A stretch of DNA of 64,000 bases from the NCBI GenBank assembly GCA_018389105.1, contig JACATO010000993.1:545545-609544 (forward strand), in the 5' to 3' direction. Numbering within the stretch: the first letter of the stretch is position 1; each line of letters opens with the position of its first letter. Shown one piece after another: positions 20,484-35,122 of the stretch. The position numbers and the translations under genes were made by a program. Under the pieces are notes generated by a model that searched no databases, was not told the origin of the DNA, and was given only the letters and a program-made list of their open reading frames with translations. The stretch is from Nautilus pompilius. Taxonomy: Eukaryota; Mollusca; Cephalopoda; Nautilida; Nautilidae.

Positions 20484-23400
20484 TTTGAGAGATTAAATTT
20501 CGGCGGCGTTCTGAATCTGAACAAACCGCAGCGATAGTGAATAATACGTTTGTACTGCCGGCATTTGGAAGGCGCAACACAGCTGCGTTTCAGAAGCAGT
20601 AAACAAGGAGGGGGATCGGGGTGTTTTGCTTGCGTCTTTAGTCTAGCGCGGTGGAAAAAATACAACGACATCGTCGCGGAAGAGAGTCTGTGAGAGAAGG
20701 AAATAAATAAATACATAAATATAAACGATCCAATGAAATATCGAAACGTTATTTCTACTACTGGAAGAAGTGAAGGTAAGGAAAGAAGAATGTTTGTACT
20801 CGCTTTGGATTTCCGCTGCTTTTCCAAGCTGCCCTGCAAGAAGGATTCAGCTGGGTCCGCGGTGAAATGAGCCGCATCAGTAAAATAATATCTATAATGG
20901 CGCTGCCTTTTAAAACAAGACAAATGCGCACCGGTGAACGGAAACGATATATTTCTGCTTTTTTTTTTTTTAGTTTTACCTGGTGGCAGGTATTGACGAC
21001 CCCAATCCCGAGCATTGCAGACGTTTGTACCACAGGTGGAAAAGTGAAAGCTATTTCAATTCTTAAAGCTGACACACAGGCACCTAAAAGCTATTTAACA
21101 TTCGCAATCTTTCATAGGTGACACGATCTAAAGAGTTTATTATTATTTTTTTGTTTTGTTTTCTAAGTCAGTCATTAAAACCGAAGAATTTGGTCGAAGT
21201 TTTGTTTTACGTTTATAGTTGAACTGTTTACAGATATTTAGAAAATCGAATTTAATTTTGTGTAACTGAATCAATACGAAAAAAAAAATGTATTAAAATA
21301 TGCATACGTTTAATGTTTAGTATTTGTATTTAATTTCCAACTCACGGCAAGAAGTCTCTTGTTGAAATTTAGGGGAAAAAAAAGTTTAATTCTGAACTCT
21401 GTTTTGATAACTAAAACTTTCTGTTTCCGGGGATTACCCGAGTGACTCGTTGTGATGTCATTATTTGATGATACCTTTGGCATATTCCAACACCAGTATC
21501 TTCTTTAAGTATAGTTTATACACATTCCAACTTTTCTCTTTTTTACGGTACGTAAAAACATTATCACATCGACACTGTATTCTTTAATTTTCAGCAGTTT
21601 TTGAGTGGAATATATACAGTTTTTAAAGGATCTCAAGTGGTATGAAAGCATAAAAAATGATGTAATATGAAAAAAAACACATGTTTTCACCAAAGAAGTC
21701 CTCCATTGTATATAAGGTTTATGTACAATTGTTCCGTATTGTTTTGGACAATGAACAAAATGTCCAATGTTTGTATTTACATATAAAGTATCAAATTAAA
21801 ATCATTTTAACCAAACAAAAAAAAGAAAAAAAAGGTGAACTATTTATTTAAAAACAGAGGTAGTTAATTTTGTCTGGGCTCTGAAGCTCGAATAATGCTA
21901 CTGCAAGTAGCATAAACAATATACTGTATATAAGTTTAATTTTATAAACCACTCTGTCGCTGTGAAATTATTTATCCAAAGATATTTAAAGAAGTCGGAA
22001 TTCTTTTCGGTTTCTTGGTGTAGAAACTGAAATTATTTCAGAAGGAAGAAAATGAACAGCGACTACAACTTCGGCTTAGAGTTAATAAAATGACTGGCAT
22101 CGTTCTGCCTGGAGGAACCTGTCTTTGCTGGGATAAAAGCTTGATAACTATGGCTTTGTTTCCATCGCCCTACTCTGTCCATCAAACAAATCTGAAAACA
22201 AGTTCAGCTCAGAAGGAAATACAGACATGCAAAAGGTGTTAGTGTCATTTGCTATTCCTCTATACTACTACTAGAAGAGAGTCGGAAGAACATGGGGCAC
22301 TAATTTTAATTAGATATTTTATTAATGATTTATGCAAGGTGTCATAATGTGGATATCGTGAATACCCGAAACTACATTAACTATTCTCTAGTCACATCGT
22401 TGTGGAGCAAAACGATCGTTTTCACGTAGGGAGCGCGTGGAATTTTAGGCTCTCTTTTTTTTCATTTAAAGTTATGCAAATGCCACAGAAAGCTGGTCTT
22501 TCGGTATTTCTTTTGTTCCTATTTATCGAGGAAGTGACTTGCTTGCAACTGTTTCATTCTAAGCGCTGTAACCATCAACGGAGAATCGCGCACCACTTGG
22601 ATTCGGTCGCTAATCCCCCCCCCCTGCGACTGGGAGTTCGGTAACATTAAGCGTAAAGCCAGCTCTAACTTTGGCCGAATGGATAGAGATGCTCGGGACG
22701 GAGCACTTGGCAGGACGACGAGGTCAGATCTACTATAATCCGAGCGATAGACCGGGAGGGTCAATAACTCGGAAAAAATGCTTACGGAAACAACGCCAAC
22801 AGAAGAAGCTAAGCAAAAGCGAGCTACTTCACATTACATCCAATCCGCACGCCTCCTGGATGGACCGCGAAAACTGGTGAGAGAAAATTAAAGTCCCATT
22901 CTTGAAACCTGGTCGGTCTTTCCGTCTCGGCGAAATGTTGGCGAAGTCGTAGACTTTTGGATGAAACAACGCGAACTTCTGCAATGAATTCTTCGTTAGT
23001 TTGGTATGGCCTAGTTAACCCTGGTTTACCGCGACGCGCTTCTTAGGAATGAGATTACGGTTCCACGTCAAGCAACAACACCGACTTTCCCGAATTCCTG
23101 AATACCACTCAGAAAGACAGCCTCTGGCCCGGGCGAACGCGAACCTTCATTGATTTGCTTCGGTAAATTTGTTAGAATTTATTTTAAATATTTTTAAGAA
23201 ACCTTTTGGAAGGGTTTCACCTTTATATTATCCATACCAGTAATGTCTCCCGGTATAGACAACAGCGGCACTGGTTAACTCTCACGGTTTTCTTCGACGA
23301 TCGCCAGTCGGTCTCAAGGAGAACGAAACAAAACCGATGAGATGCCAGAGGTGGGAAGGAAGAGGCTCGAAACGTATTTACTAGAAATCAGGCGAACTCA

Positions 23401-24540
23401 GATGTTTATACAGCCGGATGGCTAACCCTGACGGCGGAAAGGTCCCCCCTAAAGATAGTAAAGATGTTGGAATAAGAATAATTTTATCTTTTTTAAAAAA
23501 AAAACAACATTTTTTATTCCACAGTCAATAAGAAAACAGTCGGTTCTATTTCTGGAGATTGAAACTGGAGCCGGTGAAGGCTAACACCGGTTACTATTCA
23601 CATCTTGCGCCACTTCCGCCCACTACAACGGTAAGGCTAGATAAAAATTAGGAAAAAATAACCCTGCACACTGTCAAAAAAGATCGGCTTCTCCAGTTAA
23701 TTTTATGTAAATACTTTAACCGGTTGAGTTTCATAGCTGAAAGGAAGCTCACGTTTACAATGTTTCGTGTCCCTGGACTTGAAAAGATAGCTAAAATTCT
23801 GCTTTTTAAATAAATAGGGCTTACTCTTTTCAAAACCGTGGATGGAACTGATACCGCAGGACTGCAGCGGAAAAAATGGCCAAAAACAACGTTTAAGTCA
23901 AAATCGACTCGAAGATCTAAATTTTAGTGGCGGACCCGCGATTAGTCACTAACACCACTTAATTTTGTATGAAATCCCTCGTCGTGAACCATACTAAATT
24001 AACATTTAACTAATTCTTTTTTAAAAAAAAAAAAAATTCAGGCTAATTATAAAACAGTTTGTGGAAACTTTTTAAAAGACAATTATTCGGATACTATTCA
24101 GAACAAATCTTAAAACAGACGGAACAAATTACTTCCTGTGCTGTTTTACTTCTCTTTTATTTTCAAATTCTGACGGCTGAAATCCGATCCGAACATTTCT
24201 TTTTTTCTTATTTCGAGTTATAATTTACTTTACAATTTTGCCTGAATACGTGGAGTGGCCTACGGACTTTTAAGGAGAACTGTCGAGGAGCCGAAAGAAA
24301 GTTACACGCAAAGACAACCAAGTCCCCCATTTTAGGAAAAAGGCTTCTTTCGAGCAGCTTCCGGAAATATATGTAGGGAAGTCAATAGAACTTCTGCATC
24401 AAGAAACAACGCGTTATCTTTCATACGGAAATAAGCGGTTCCGTGCGCTGTATCTGTGGACCCCGATGTGACAAAGCTTCTTTCCGCACTCTCGGGTTAG
24501 TTGCTCATTTACTCCGAAAACACTGCGAATCAACAAACAG
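20484..24540. other. Non-coding DNA, nothing recognised
   Basis: AT-rich with moderate-GC patches around 22550-23120 and 23530-23640. A small perfect hairpin (ATGCTACT, loop GCA, AGTAGCAT) sits at 21895-21913, and an octamer-like ATGCAAAT at 22474-22481. No gene recognised. Confidence 0.45.
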
Positions 24541-24560
24541 ACGCGAACTATGAGAAGTGA

Positions 24561-24569
24561 CAGGTAAGT
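24561..24569 (+). other. Full-consensus splice-donor sequence
   Basis: CAG followed by GTAAGT, a complete match to the donor consensus, 15 bp after an ATG (ATGAGAAGTGACAG). It could end a 5' untranslated or first coding exon, but nothing else supports a gene. Confidence 0.2.
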
Positions 24570-27500
24570 TGGGATTTCAGAAAGAAGTATTCTTTAATGA
24601 CAGAAGTGTGGTTTAATACCTGTGAGAGAAATGTTTCCACTCATGTAGAATCACCGACGTGTCTTTTGATAAAATACATACGTACTATACAACGCAAGGA
24701 AAGGTGATCCACTCCCTCTCAGATGAAGTTGATCGCGATACACATGGAACACAATGCCATGGGAAATGATGCCTGGAGGAGAGGTCGCCAGTTTGCGGAA
24801 AGAGATCGGACGGCTGGTAATCAAAAGCAGCGATTCACGTCAACGCAAAGACAACTAACGGAACCGATATCAATGCAGCGAACATGGCAATAAATCGACT
24901 GTGTTTCGGTAAATAACTTGATGCATTTATTAATTTGTGGGAAGATGCTGCACATATTTAAGCCTTTCTCTCTAGTCGTTTTTTTCTTTTTTTTTTTAAA
25001 ATTGTCCTATTATAGCGTAGCGGTAGCGGAAATTAGGCTTAATCAAAGGAGACCGCGTAGATAGCATCCCTTGGCTGGTACACGGTTTCTCGGGCAGGTC
25101 CGGGGAACCGGTTCTCGGCGGTGATAATCTGGCGCACAAACGTGCTGGCAGAGGGAAGAAGTAGATGGGATTTGTTCCCATTTTCAAATTGAAATTTTCC
25201 GAGCATTACGAGTAAACAGTCGTTCCTTATTCGCTCACATACATTCTCGTTTACAAGCGGAATATAGCGCCGGATTGCCCTGACTGACGCTAGATGTATC
25301 AATCTACCGATAATACCCCTAAACTCTGGATAACTTCATGATGGCGTTCGCGCGTGGAGTCTTTGACCAATTAACTCCTAACGTTTTCGCAGAAATCCAG
25401 GGTAGGGCAGAGACATTTTGAAAAAAAAAACCCTCCAAAACCTGACGTATCGTGGTTCTTCTTCTTATTTTGTTGTTGTTGTTGTTGTTGTTGATGATGC
25501 TATGATCATATCTCTGCTGGACATATTCCTTTCTGGAAAGACGTATCAGTTTCTATAATCTGTCAAATGTTATAATCCACCAGATGCACACATTTCTGAT
25601 ATTAACGTTTATCATGAAAATTCCAGTTATAATTTTGTTATGGTTCGGCTGGTATATAATGACGTCTACAGCCCGCTGCTTTATCGTGGATCTTGGCCGT
25701 AAGTAGGCATGCAGACGTTTCGCTACTGCGGTGCTAATCTCCAAGCGGAATTTTAACCAAGAATTGCGATGTTATATGCTGAAAAGTTTGTCCTAAGATA
25801 AGGTGTGTTTATACAACCAGCAGTAATAAAGTACACAAAAATACTGTTATGAAATAGGAATGATAATTAAGCAAAATTATGCTTTCGTTCCCCCTTTCTT
25901 TACTTCAGTATTTAGAGTTACAATAGTGAAGAAAGGTTCGTTTTATTTTCCATATTTTTTTAAACAGTTCTTCAAATATCTAGCGGGCTGACCTTAGACT
26001 GAACATTTTACAATGCATTAGGTTTGGAACGTTTGGACGGAAAGGACCTTTTGGATATGAGGGCTGAGAAAGGCAGGGGTACTATAATATAAGAACACGT
26101 TGAAGTAACTATGCACAATAAAGTTACGGTTTTCGCACTGGCCAAAGAAGCCACCAGAGCGCACGGATTGATATAATTTTACCATATAAATTCTTCTTCA
26201 GTAACTGAAAACTTGAAGAAGAAATTGCTGATAAACACAATAGAGAACTCTGAACTGCAAACAACTAATTCTGATGAATGAAAGACAATAATAAATTAAT
26301 ATGGCAGTTCTTCTTTTAGCTTTAGAGAAATCATTAATCGATGCTTTTCTTGGGAGTCCTTATGCTGGAAGGTAAAAATGGGCTTTGTTTTTACTGACTG
26401 AGAATAAGCAAACTTGTATAAAGTTCGAGAGTTATTTAGAATTTGGAAAAATTGACTTTATAGGTTATTCAAATTTAATTTACATGTTTTAAATGGGGAA
26501 TATTTGTTGGCCTGTAGTCGAGAATCCGGAGTTTTTAAAAGACGTATTAAAAAGATGCCCTGTCGCAATGTCTCGCTACCTTTTGCCTATAATCAGGACG
26601 AAATATCAAAGTGTCGTATGACACACGAATAAGTAGCAGCTGGATTTCATCAAATTCAGACCCTAACACATCCTTGGGTTCATTGATGAAAATATTCGTG
26701 TCTCCATTTGAAAATTATGCTGAAAAAGCTTTAATATACTTAATAAAATCTAATAGAGGTAAATGATCTCGGTTGACTAATATGTGATTATTCCCTCTAT
26801 TTTTATTAATTGGTCTTGTGTGTAGTTATGTTTGGAAAAGCCCGATGTTTGCCTTGTAATATAATAAAATTTTCGCGCTTAATTACAAGAAAACTGTTCT
26901 ATCATGGTACGCAATTTCTGTAAAACAACATTATAAAAGAAGAGAAATTAAGTAAATATTATATTATGAGGGGTTTCCAAAAGGCCCATGACTGATATCG
27001 ATCACGCTACAGGTTTCAGACTAATTCCCTTTTCAGTTTATATTATGGTCAATTGCTCAAACATAATGTTTTACTTTAATTTCCACTTTTGTTAAAACTA
27101 ATGAACCTTCAAAGGATACTGAACATTAGAGCTAAATTTGGGGAAGAATAATGATTATGGCAGTGAAAGAGAGTTTGGAAATATTCGCTTCTTTCCCTGC
27201 TGGCGTGAAAAACGTTTCGGACGCGAACTCTCATAACTCAAGTCCTAAGTCTTTAGAAAAGTCGCGAAAATAGGTATACGTGAGGTGGGGGAGCTGAGAA
27301 ACGGTTTTAAATCTTCATTAACCGGAATGTCTTTGACAACGAAGCGCACATTCGTCGCAGTAAAGGTCTGAATGGTTTCAGCTTTTCAAATATACATCTC
27401 CAAATTAGATTGTTTCGTATCGTGGTGCGATTGATTTTTTGCAAAACGCCAATAAAATGTCTGTGAGGCTATAATATCCTTAGAATTTTCCGTACTGGAT

Positions 27501-27788
27501 CAGGCTTACAATAGAATTTGCTCTTTTGAAGTGTGCGTAAACTGTACAAAATATGTGCTTTTACCATCAAAATCTCAACCCAAAATGAATTTACCACTAT
27601 TTCCTCTTCCCGAAAGATTAAAGCTTTATTCTTTTTGTTCTTATTATTACATCTTAGCAAAAGAAAAAAAGGATGAAAACGATGTCACATTTATGGCTTA
27701 TAGTAATTGAAAGTAATTGCAGATCCCTGATGGAAAACAATCAAATCTTTTAGCATTCCAATTATTGGAAAAATTAAGCCCCTCATAA
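24570..27788. other. AT-rich non-coding DNA, nothing recognised
   Basis: Contains only small frames and a (GTT)n array at 25470-25493. No transposase or RNA motif noticed. Confidence 0.45.
25470..25493. repeat. (GTT)n microsatellite
   Basis: Eight GTT units, ending in GATGATG. Confidence 0.95.
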
Positions 27789-27804
27789 ATTTCATTAATG
27801 AAAT
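27789..27804. promoter_or_regulatory. 16-bp perfect palindrome with paired homeodomain cores
   Basis: ATTTCATTAATGAAAT is its own reverse complement and centres on overlapping ATTA/TAAT homeodomain cores. In DNA this AT-rich a chance palindrome is possible. Confidence 0.3.
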
Positions 27805-30800
27805 GGCTTATAAAAGAAAAACAATTATCTACTCTTCATATCGAAGACAGAACATGTTTTTAAACGGGTATTTATCTTCTTTTCTGCCTTTCAATAGATT
27901 TAATTTCCAACAGCAAAAAGTACAACTACTAAAATATGAATCAACGAAAGGAACTATATACAGTACTTATATATATAATGCACATTTCTAACAGAACCGA
28001 AATTATATGCGTGAATCTTAAGCATGATATAAAAGGAAAATAATTATAAAATAATTATCTGATCGAATTTGATTATGTATATAATACATGTTTGGATAAA
28101 AGATAATCGGTATGCATTATCATTAAGGCAAAAACAAGTCATGACAGATTGTTCAAAGCTAGGCCAGAGTCAAAGACAAATGTAAAGAAACTTCTCGAAA
28201 TTTTTCGTGGATTTGGGCTAATATCTAATCTTGAAGTTCGCTGAGGATGCTGAGCAAAAACCTAACTGAAAGGCCTTTGTGTTTCAGATCATGACAAAAA
28301 AAATGTGCCACTATTCGCTACGTCCGTATCCTTCTAGGAATTCTCTTGGTCACATGACCCAGGCAAAGCAAATAAGTCAAAGATCAGTCAAACATGTCTC
28401 ATCGACTTTTCTAGGGAGAGTGTGAAGCACGAAAGAAACCACTTTTCCCAATAGGGAAGAACATTTTCAAGAGGTCTGATCAGAGAACGTGTTTGTCAAA
28501 ACTCTTGAGAAATTTCGATCTACTCATCCCAGATCAGTTCATATATCAGAGGCCGCAAAATAAAACCTACGAAGAATGTCAATTCCAATGTTTTCATCTC
28601 ACGGTCAAGTATGGAAATGTGTCATAGTATTGCTATTTGCTTAGTGGAAAGACACAATTTGGATCGGCAAAGGAGAGAAATCTGTTCACATCACATCATT
28701 GTGATGGAATTAAAGACAAAATCTTTTTGAATCAATGCCAGGCAGGACAGAGACTCTTCATGGTGAAAAAGTATCCCGCCTAAGTACCACCCTAAAGAAT
28801 TTTTCTTCGTTGCTCGTCTTCATTTCCCATTTTTTGTCAGATTTTTCTAGCAATGCAATGTATTAGAGTAGACAGAGGGCGAGAAATATGCTTGGTTATG
28901 CGACCAAGTTACTATAACAGACATTGTCTATAAAGTGTGACCAGTAATTTGTTGTTGTTATGTAATTCCTAAATAAATTTATATCTTTTTAAAAATTAAG
29001 CATTCTTTATTGATTTACTGGAAGGAATTTGATAACACTTCTTTCACTGAGCGAACGGATGTTAAAAATAAAGACAATTAATTACATTTATAATGAATGG
29101 TTTTCACTTTCCATGACATTTAATATCATCCCGGTCCAGGATAATTAAATGAAGTTGTCATTACTTATGGGTGAACTCGATATTTGAAAGAAAAAGATAT
29201 CAGAAAAGAAAATGATTTTATACACGAGCGCGCACATTTATTTAATCTCCATACCAGCTGGTACTTTTCTATGATAAAAAAGAAACAAAAAAGTAAGACT
29301 AAGCTAAGAACGAATTAGATAAAGCCTTTAAAATAGCATAGCAGTGCTTGGATTAGTTGCGTATATATTTATGTACGTAAACAGAGAGTGATATCGAGAG
29401 AGTGGGAAAAAACTTTGCTTAGTTGCAATAATGGAGGAAAGAGGGGCTCCCCGAAAGATTCATGGGTGTGTAAAGCACCTGGAGTATAAAATACATCATT
29501 TAGACTTTTAAACTGGTTTACATCACCATAAAAAAAATTACCTGTGATTATTTATTTTTTTGTAAAACTACTACATTTTCTCCTGACGCGTCCTGTATCA
29601 GTTTCCAGGGCCTGCGTCGTGACTGGAAACTTAAATACGATTAGATCTCTTGAAAGCTTTTCTTCATCGAGTGGCGTTTAAGGGCTCGGAATTACTGTTT
29701 TTTTTCTTTTCTACTTTATACCCATTTTAAAGAAAATAATACCACATAAATTCAAGAGTCGATCCTCCCACCAAAAAGACAAGTTATCTTACCATTTTTT
29801 ATCAATAATCACGTGACTGACTGGAAGTATTCAATTCCTTTTTAACGCTCTCTACTTTTGAGTTGCTTTCTTCTCCGCTTTATGTTAGTCTTTATTTATC
29901 ATTAAATTTAAATGAAAATGGTTTTCCTGTTTCAAATCAATCATCTTTTTCCATTGGATAATTTATCAATTGTTCGTGATAATTTAGCTGAGAAAATACA
30001 TTCTGCTTAGCGCCTCTTTTCTGAAAAATCAACAGGCCATTTTCATACGGATTAGATTGCAGAAACTTTCCACCGCCGTTAACCCTTTCTAGCTATAATC
30101 TGACCTCAGTAGAACTCTGACGTTAACGCATTTGAACTTTAATGGCTTGTTGTTTTTTTTCGAAACGTATTGGAAGCGCACCAATGAGAGTAAACGAGCT
30201 TACAGAGAGTAGAAAACGTAATATAGACGTCATTAATATGACTATATTATTTACAAAGTTTTCTATTGTTTGACTAAATCAAAAATCAAAGGAAAACAAA
30301 ACCATCAGACTGGTGGGTAACTGGCAGTATTTTGAACTATAAGTATTTAATTCTTCAAAGCAGAACGATTTTCTTTAACCTGATAAAATCTCATGTCTAC
30401 TGAGTCGTTCAATCTTTGCATGAAACTTACTCTTTTATTGAAGTATGTTAATGAATTCGATTCCAAACGCAGAAACTCTTGTTCTTAACTATATATGTCA
30501 AAGCATCGGTAATATAAAATTTCAATATTTTTTATGCATTCATCGATGACTTCATAATAGACCACAAATATGTTTACGGCACGGAATAGTAGTCTCCCTT
30601 TATTTATAATGGCTAACATAACGCACAAAATCACCATCTCTACGTAACAGTTACGCGGCAGAGCTCCGTCTCGCATGTATGCACTTTACAATTTTTCACG
30701 TCACGCATGGCTTCCCTTCTGACTACCTTTTCTACTTTCACTTCAGAAGAGCGCCGAAGCACTAAACGGTGCACTTCGAATTATCGATATGAAGTATTTA

Positions 30801-33749
30801 GCAACTATTTATTTTATCCACTGTTAGCAATTTCAGCATAGAAAAGAATTCGCGTAGGAGAAATGTCTTTCGCTGTGGGAGATGAATTAGGTGTGTTTGC
30901 TAGCAGGCTTTTATTTTACCTTAAGGAGACAAAATCTGTTGGTGTGAATGTTCATCGAGCAGTCACGCCGAGTAGATAGACTTAACGCCTTGTCACACTT
31001 GGTTTTAGTTTGGCTTACAACCCTAGAGACCATTTGTTTAAGTCTTCTTATCACACGTAGAATGTTGGCAGCCAATCAAAGATGCTTTACACTTTTGAAC
31101 GATACTCTTGACAAAAGCCGGTGGCGTTCTATCACGTGACACTAACAACCAAACCTGGCCCATTGTGTTATCAAGATAAATGTGTGCATTCTCAAGTTCA
31201 GGTACTAACTCTCCTTCTGGTTTCGATAATATTACTTAAGCGCATACAGCAAATGGGAGAAAATTGAAGCGAACTACTTCCTTCTTTTATATTTTACGGT
31301 TGCAGACTCTTCTTCTGTCCCTGTTAGACAAAACACTTCCTTTCGGACAGAGATAAAGAAAATATGAAATCTCTCAAAGAATATAACAAATTTAGGTTTA
31401 AAACTGCGGGATTAAAGGTGTTAAAGAAGAAAGTATAAAGAGACAAATATTGAATTTAATGTTTTATAATTGAGCATAGACGAACAAAACATAAAACATA
31501 TTATTATTATATATTTGTCGAAGAGTTTTAAACTAATCATGTGGCATTTGAATAAAGGAATTTCAGTCTGTTTCAGCAAATTTCATTACAGATTTTTATA
31601 TCGAGTTTGATTTTGATTTATATATAAAAAAATCTTGTGAAGTATTTAAAATTTTTAAAAAGCAAACTTGCATTCTTCATTTACTATTTTTCCATAATTA
31701 ACGGTTTCCTAAAACACATGTATGGAAATCATTTGGCTATTAACTCTCACGAACAGAATTACTTTTGTTATATGAACATGAACAAACACTTTTCAGTTTC
31801 GGTTAACAACACCATACATAAACAGGTCTTGAGTTTCGTGATCAGTGGGTGAAAGGTCGTCGTTTGTTGATGTCAGAGGCTTTATCAAAGAACCATGAGA
31901 TCGCATTTAAAAATTTTTTTCTTTTACGTAGCATTTGCTGTCATTTAATTTCCTGTAATTACCACGTAAATGCGGTGTCACAAGTAAAGCTCATTATTCA
32001 TCCATTAATCAAGACCACGTCGAATCTGTTTGCTGAGGATACGCCAGTAAAAGTCGTGTAAAGACGGACTTTAATTACGTTTGTTGACTTGTGCCTTGTG
32101 TAGGACAACTTGGTTGCCCTGGAGGATCAATTGCCAGTTTTTTTTTATTATTAAGATAGAAATAGAAAAAAAAAAAACGTTTTCATATCAAGATACGTGA
32201 AGACTTTTATTTGAAAACGGTTTAATGGAAATAACGGAGACAACTTAATACACGGCTAGGGATTTATGAGTCATTTGATCTTTCTATAGAAATTTGTCAA
32301 AGATAACAACTACTAATAAGAAAACAAGAATCGTCAGGTAAATTAGCCAGGCTGCTGAATAATTCCTCAATAGAAGCGCAGGCACATTTCGCGAATAAAA
32401 TCGTTCCAACCGCTCCAGAATAAAGGCTTTCCCGTAATTAATAGGGAGTTATTACTTACCATCGTTTTGAGTTGTTATCCTTTATTTCTTCTCTTTGCAT
32501 ATGCACTTTTTATGGTGTATTGTTCTTCTGCCTATGAGTTTGGGGTTAGGGTTAGCGGACCTAGAGCATCATGCGTCTGTCTCAGTTCTGACATTAGCTG
32601 TGGGCAGTCACATTTAATTCTGGTCCTTATTTTATTACTCATCCGAAATATCGTGGATTGTTTTCTTAGAGACAACGAAGGAATACATTAATAGCCACGA
32701 GGGAAACCAGTCTATACCAAATCAACACTAAACTGCAAACAACTCCCGATGTCTTCTCGCTTGCTGGCACCCATCAGTCATCTGGTAAATATTTTTTTCT
32801 TTTAATTGCTGTAAATAAAAACTTACAGATAATTTTTTTTAAAGAATACGGACGTTTGTTAGAAGAAAAAAAAATTTTTTTTTAAAATACCATTCGCGTG
32901 GAAATATTGAGAGGGAACTCGAATTTCAAAAATCAATGATGTAACAGACAGACATACGAGTTATCTCCCATGCTATTGTTTGCGTCTTAAGGCAAGAACG
33001 TCGACCGTGCGAAGCAACCAATAGCGCACTATTAAATACTGAGTAATATTCAGGAAGGTTCACTGATATTTAACAAAATATGATCTATACATTAAAAACA
33101 AACATACTACATTAATGCGAAATTAACGTGAGTTACTTTATCTGCTATTATTGTTTGTTGTCCTCGTCGATACTAAGGATTATTTTCTATTCTATATTAA
33201 ATATTCAGATTTTAGTTATTATCTGGATCCTTATCATCTGCTTACATGAAATTAATCCATACTGGCTTAAATTAAATATTCACTACGAACTTCCAATCTT
33301 TGTAGTTTCACGATGTCTGCTTTCTCCAAATATAGTGTATAACCTATTCACAAAAAGGAATTTATCCTTTTATTTTATTTAATTTTTTGGAATTGCTAAT
33401 TGCCTGGAAAGTATATTACATTATAATCATTATTCAGTATCGCAAGTGATCAAGCCGTATATATTTAATTAGTATTGAATAAATGGTATCTAAAGGCATT
33501 TCTTTTTAAAAATTGAACAATTATTTTTAATATACCCATCGCAGTCGACGTTTGAATAAATTACATCGCATAATCACCAGTCACTTTTCAGATATGCTAG
33601 AAACGTTAAATTTCCATGTAGCTAGCATTCAGTAAAAGAAATGGTTAATAGCAAATATCGGTTTTTATCCAGAGAGACCGAGTCGTCAAAAATACAATGA
33701 TTAGAATCTTGACTGTCGTCGACTAATCACACTGGAAACAAACGAAACA
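27805..33749. other. Long AT-rich non-coding stretch
   Basis: No gene recognised. The piece 28140-28960 is less AT-rich than its surroundings and ends in an AATAAA-like context near 28972, which might suggest a decayed retrocopy, but every frame is broken and no motif is readable. A telomere-like GGGGTTAGGGTTAG occurs at 32542-32555. Confidence 0.45.
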
Positions 33750-33796
33750 GAGCGAGAAAACGAGAGAGAGAGAGAGAGAGACGGAGAGAGTCAGAG

Positions 33797-33863
<67 letters not shown>

Positions 33864-33946
33864 GATGGAGAGAGTTCATGAGAGAGAGAAGAAAGGAGAC
33901 AATATAACTAGCAGATGAGAGAGATGATGAGAGAGAGAGAGAGAGA
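33750..33946. repeat. Interrupted (GA)n array
   Basis: About 200 bp of GA units with interruptions of CGA, TCA, GGA and ATGA type. The 134-codon minus frame (34131-33727) is mostly Leu-Ser repeat translation. Confidence 0.96.
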
Positions 33947-35107
33947 TTTGCATATAAAAATAAATGGGTAATTTGGAATACTGATAATACATGAAGGATT
34001 GACAAATCTTTTACTGAATAGAAGCAACTAATTATTTTAGTAATATATTTCAAAATGCGATTAGGCGGAAAATAACGTAATAAAATAAGAAAACCCAAAA
34101 GGTAAAGACCAAAGGCGATTAGTGCCCGCATTAGATGCTAAAAGTTTAAGAGTGATACAGATTTTAAAATGTGCAAATTGGAGGTTTTATCACGGAATGG
34201 CACCTCCATGATATCGAGATGCAATAACTTCGATTTCATTTAAATCAAGGCTCATTTTAAAAACTCTAGAGCAGTTTGATTTTTGTAAGAAAAGCTTTAT
34301 ATATTCAGCGTTCGTTCATGAATTAATCCCCTGCGATAGCAGTAAATAGATGAATCCCATGGCCCTTCTCGGATAACGTAGCGCTGCAGCGTAACAGGCC
34401 AAAACTACATTTATGGTCACCCAAATGGATGTGGTTAATTAAGTATAAAATGTTCAACGTTATCTTTTAAAATATTAGGTATAAATCTAACTAAACGGTT
34501 GCTACAGGATTCGTATCTAAAAGGCAGTAAAATAAACAAGTAATACTTTGTTAATTGCAATGAAAAAAAATATATATTGTTGTTTTTGAATGTTTTTTTT
34601 TTTTAGGTTGCTGCGTATTATTGCATTTGGCTTCTAGAGTCAGAGTTTCCTTTTGTCTATTCTCCGATTCCAAATTTAATTTAATGCAAATTATATTCTT
34701 ATACTGTCAAAATGTAATTTTCATTTCGTGCATTAGATTGACTTCAATGTGTGTAAATTTGGCGTTATTTGTCTATTTAAAACCTCTTCCTTTTTTAATT
34801 AAAGAATTTTGTCGATGTTATATCACTGTGAACGTTTCTGGGCTATACTAGCAGCATAAATAATAATCTTGTTTATTGAATCTGCATCTGAGTCTAATAG
34901 ATGTAGGTTAATCGTGTTTGTTCAAAGGGGGGAGAGAGCAATAATGCAGTCGTTTCAGTGGTCTCAAAAGCCCAGGAGAAAACACTACATTTCTGGCGAC
35001 GTCATTGCTGTTGCCACCCTGACGTCTCGAGCGGCTTTCCTGATGGATTTGTTTACCTAGAAAGGTGACGGGATGCCTTCTTTATGGGGACTGCTTGTAA
35101 GATCTGA

Positions 35108-35122
35108 GGGGCGGGGCGGGCG
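35108..35122 (+). promoter_or_regulatory. GC-box (Sp1/KLF-type) cluster
   Basis: GGGGCGGGGCGGGCG contains two overlapping GGGGCGGGG-type boxes in an otherwise AT-rich region. It could mark a promoter or enhancer; no transcript evidence is visible. Confidence 0.35.

Noticed and set aside
20309-20923. 204-codon minus-strand frame, the longest in the window
   Set aside because: Its middle is (GA)n read as Leu-Ser, and the flanks have no domain or coding-like constraint that I can see.
22671-22745. tRNA-like segment with an A-box-like TGGCCGAATGGATAGAG
   Set aside because: The B box is poor (GGTCAGATC) and its spacing is about 6 bases too long; no cloverleaf.
28140-28960. Possible decayed transposon or retrocopy of lower AT content
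   Set aside because: No transposase motif, terminal repeat or poly(A) tail could be confirmed in any frame.
32542-32555. Telomeric TTAGGG-like repeat
   Set aside because: Only two units; expected occasionally by chance.
33727-34131. 134-codon minus frame rich in Leu and Ser
   Set aside because: Produced by the interrupted GA array.
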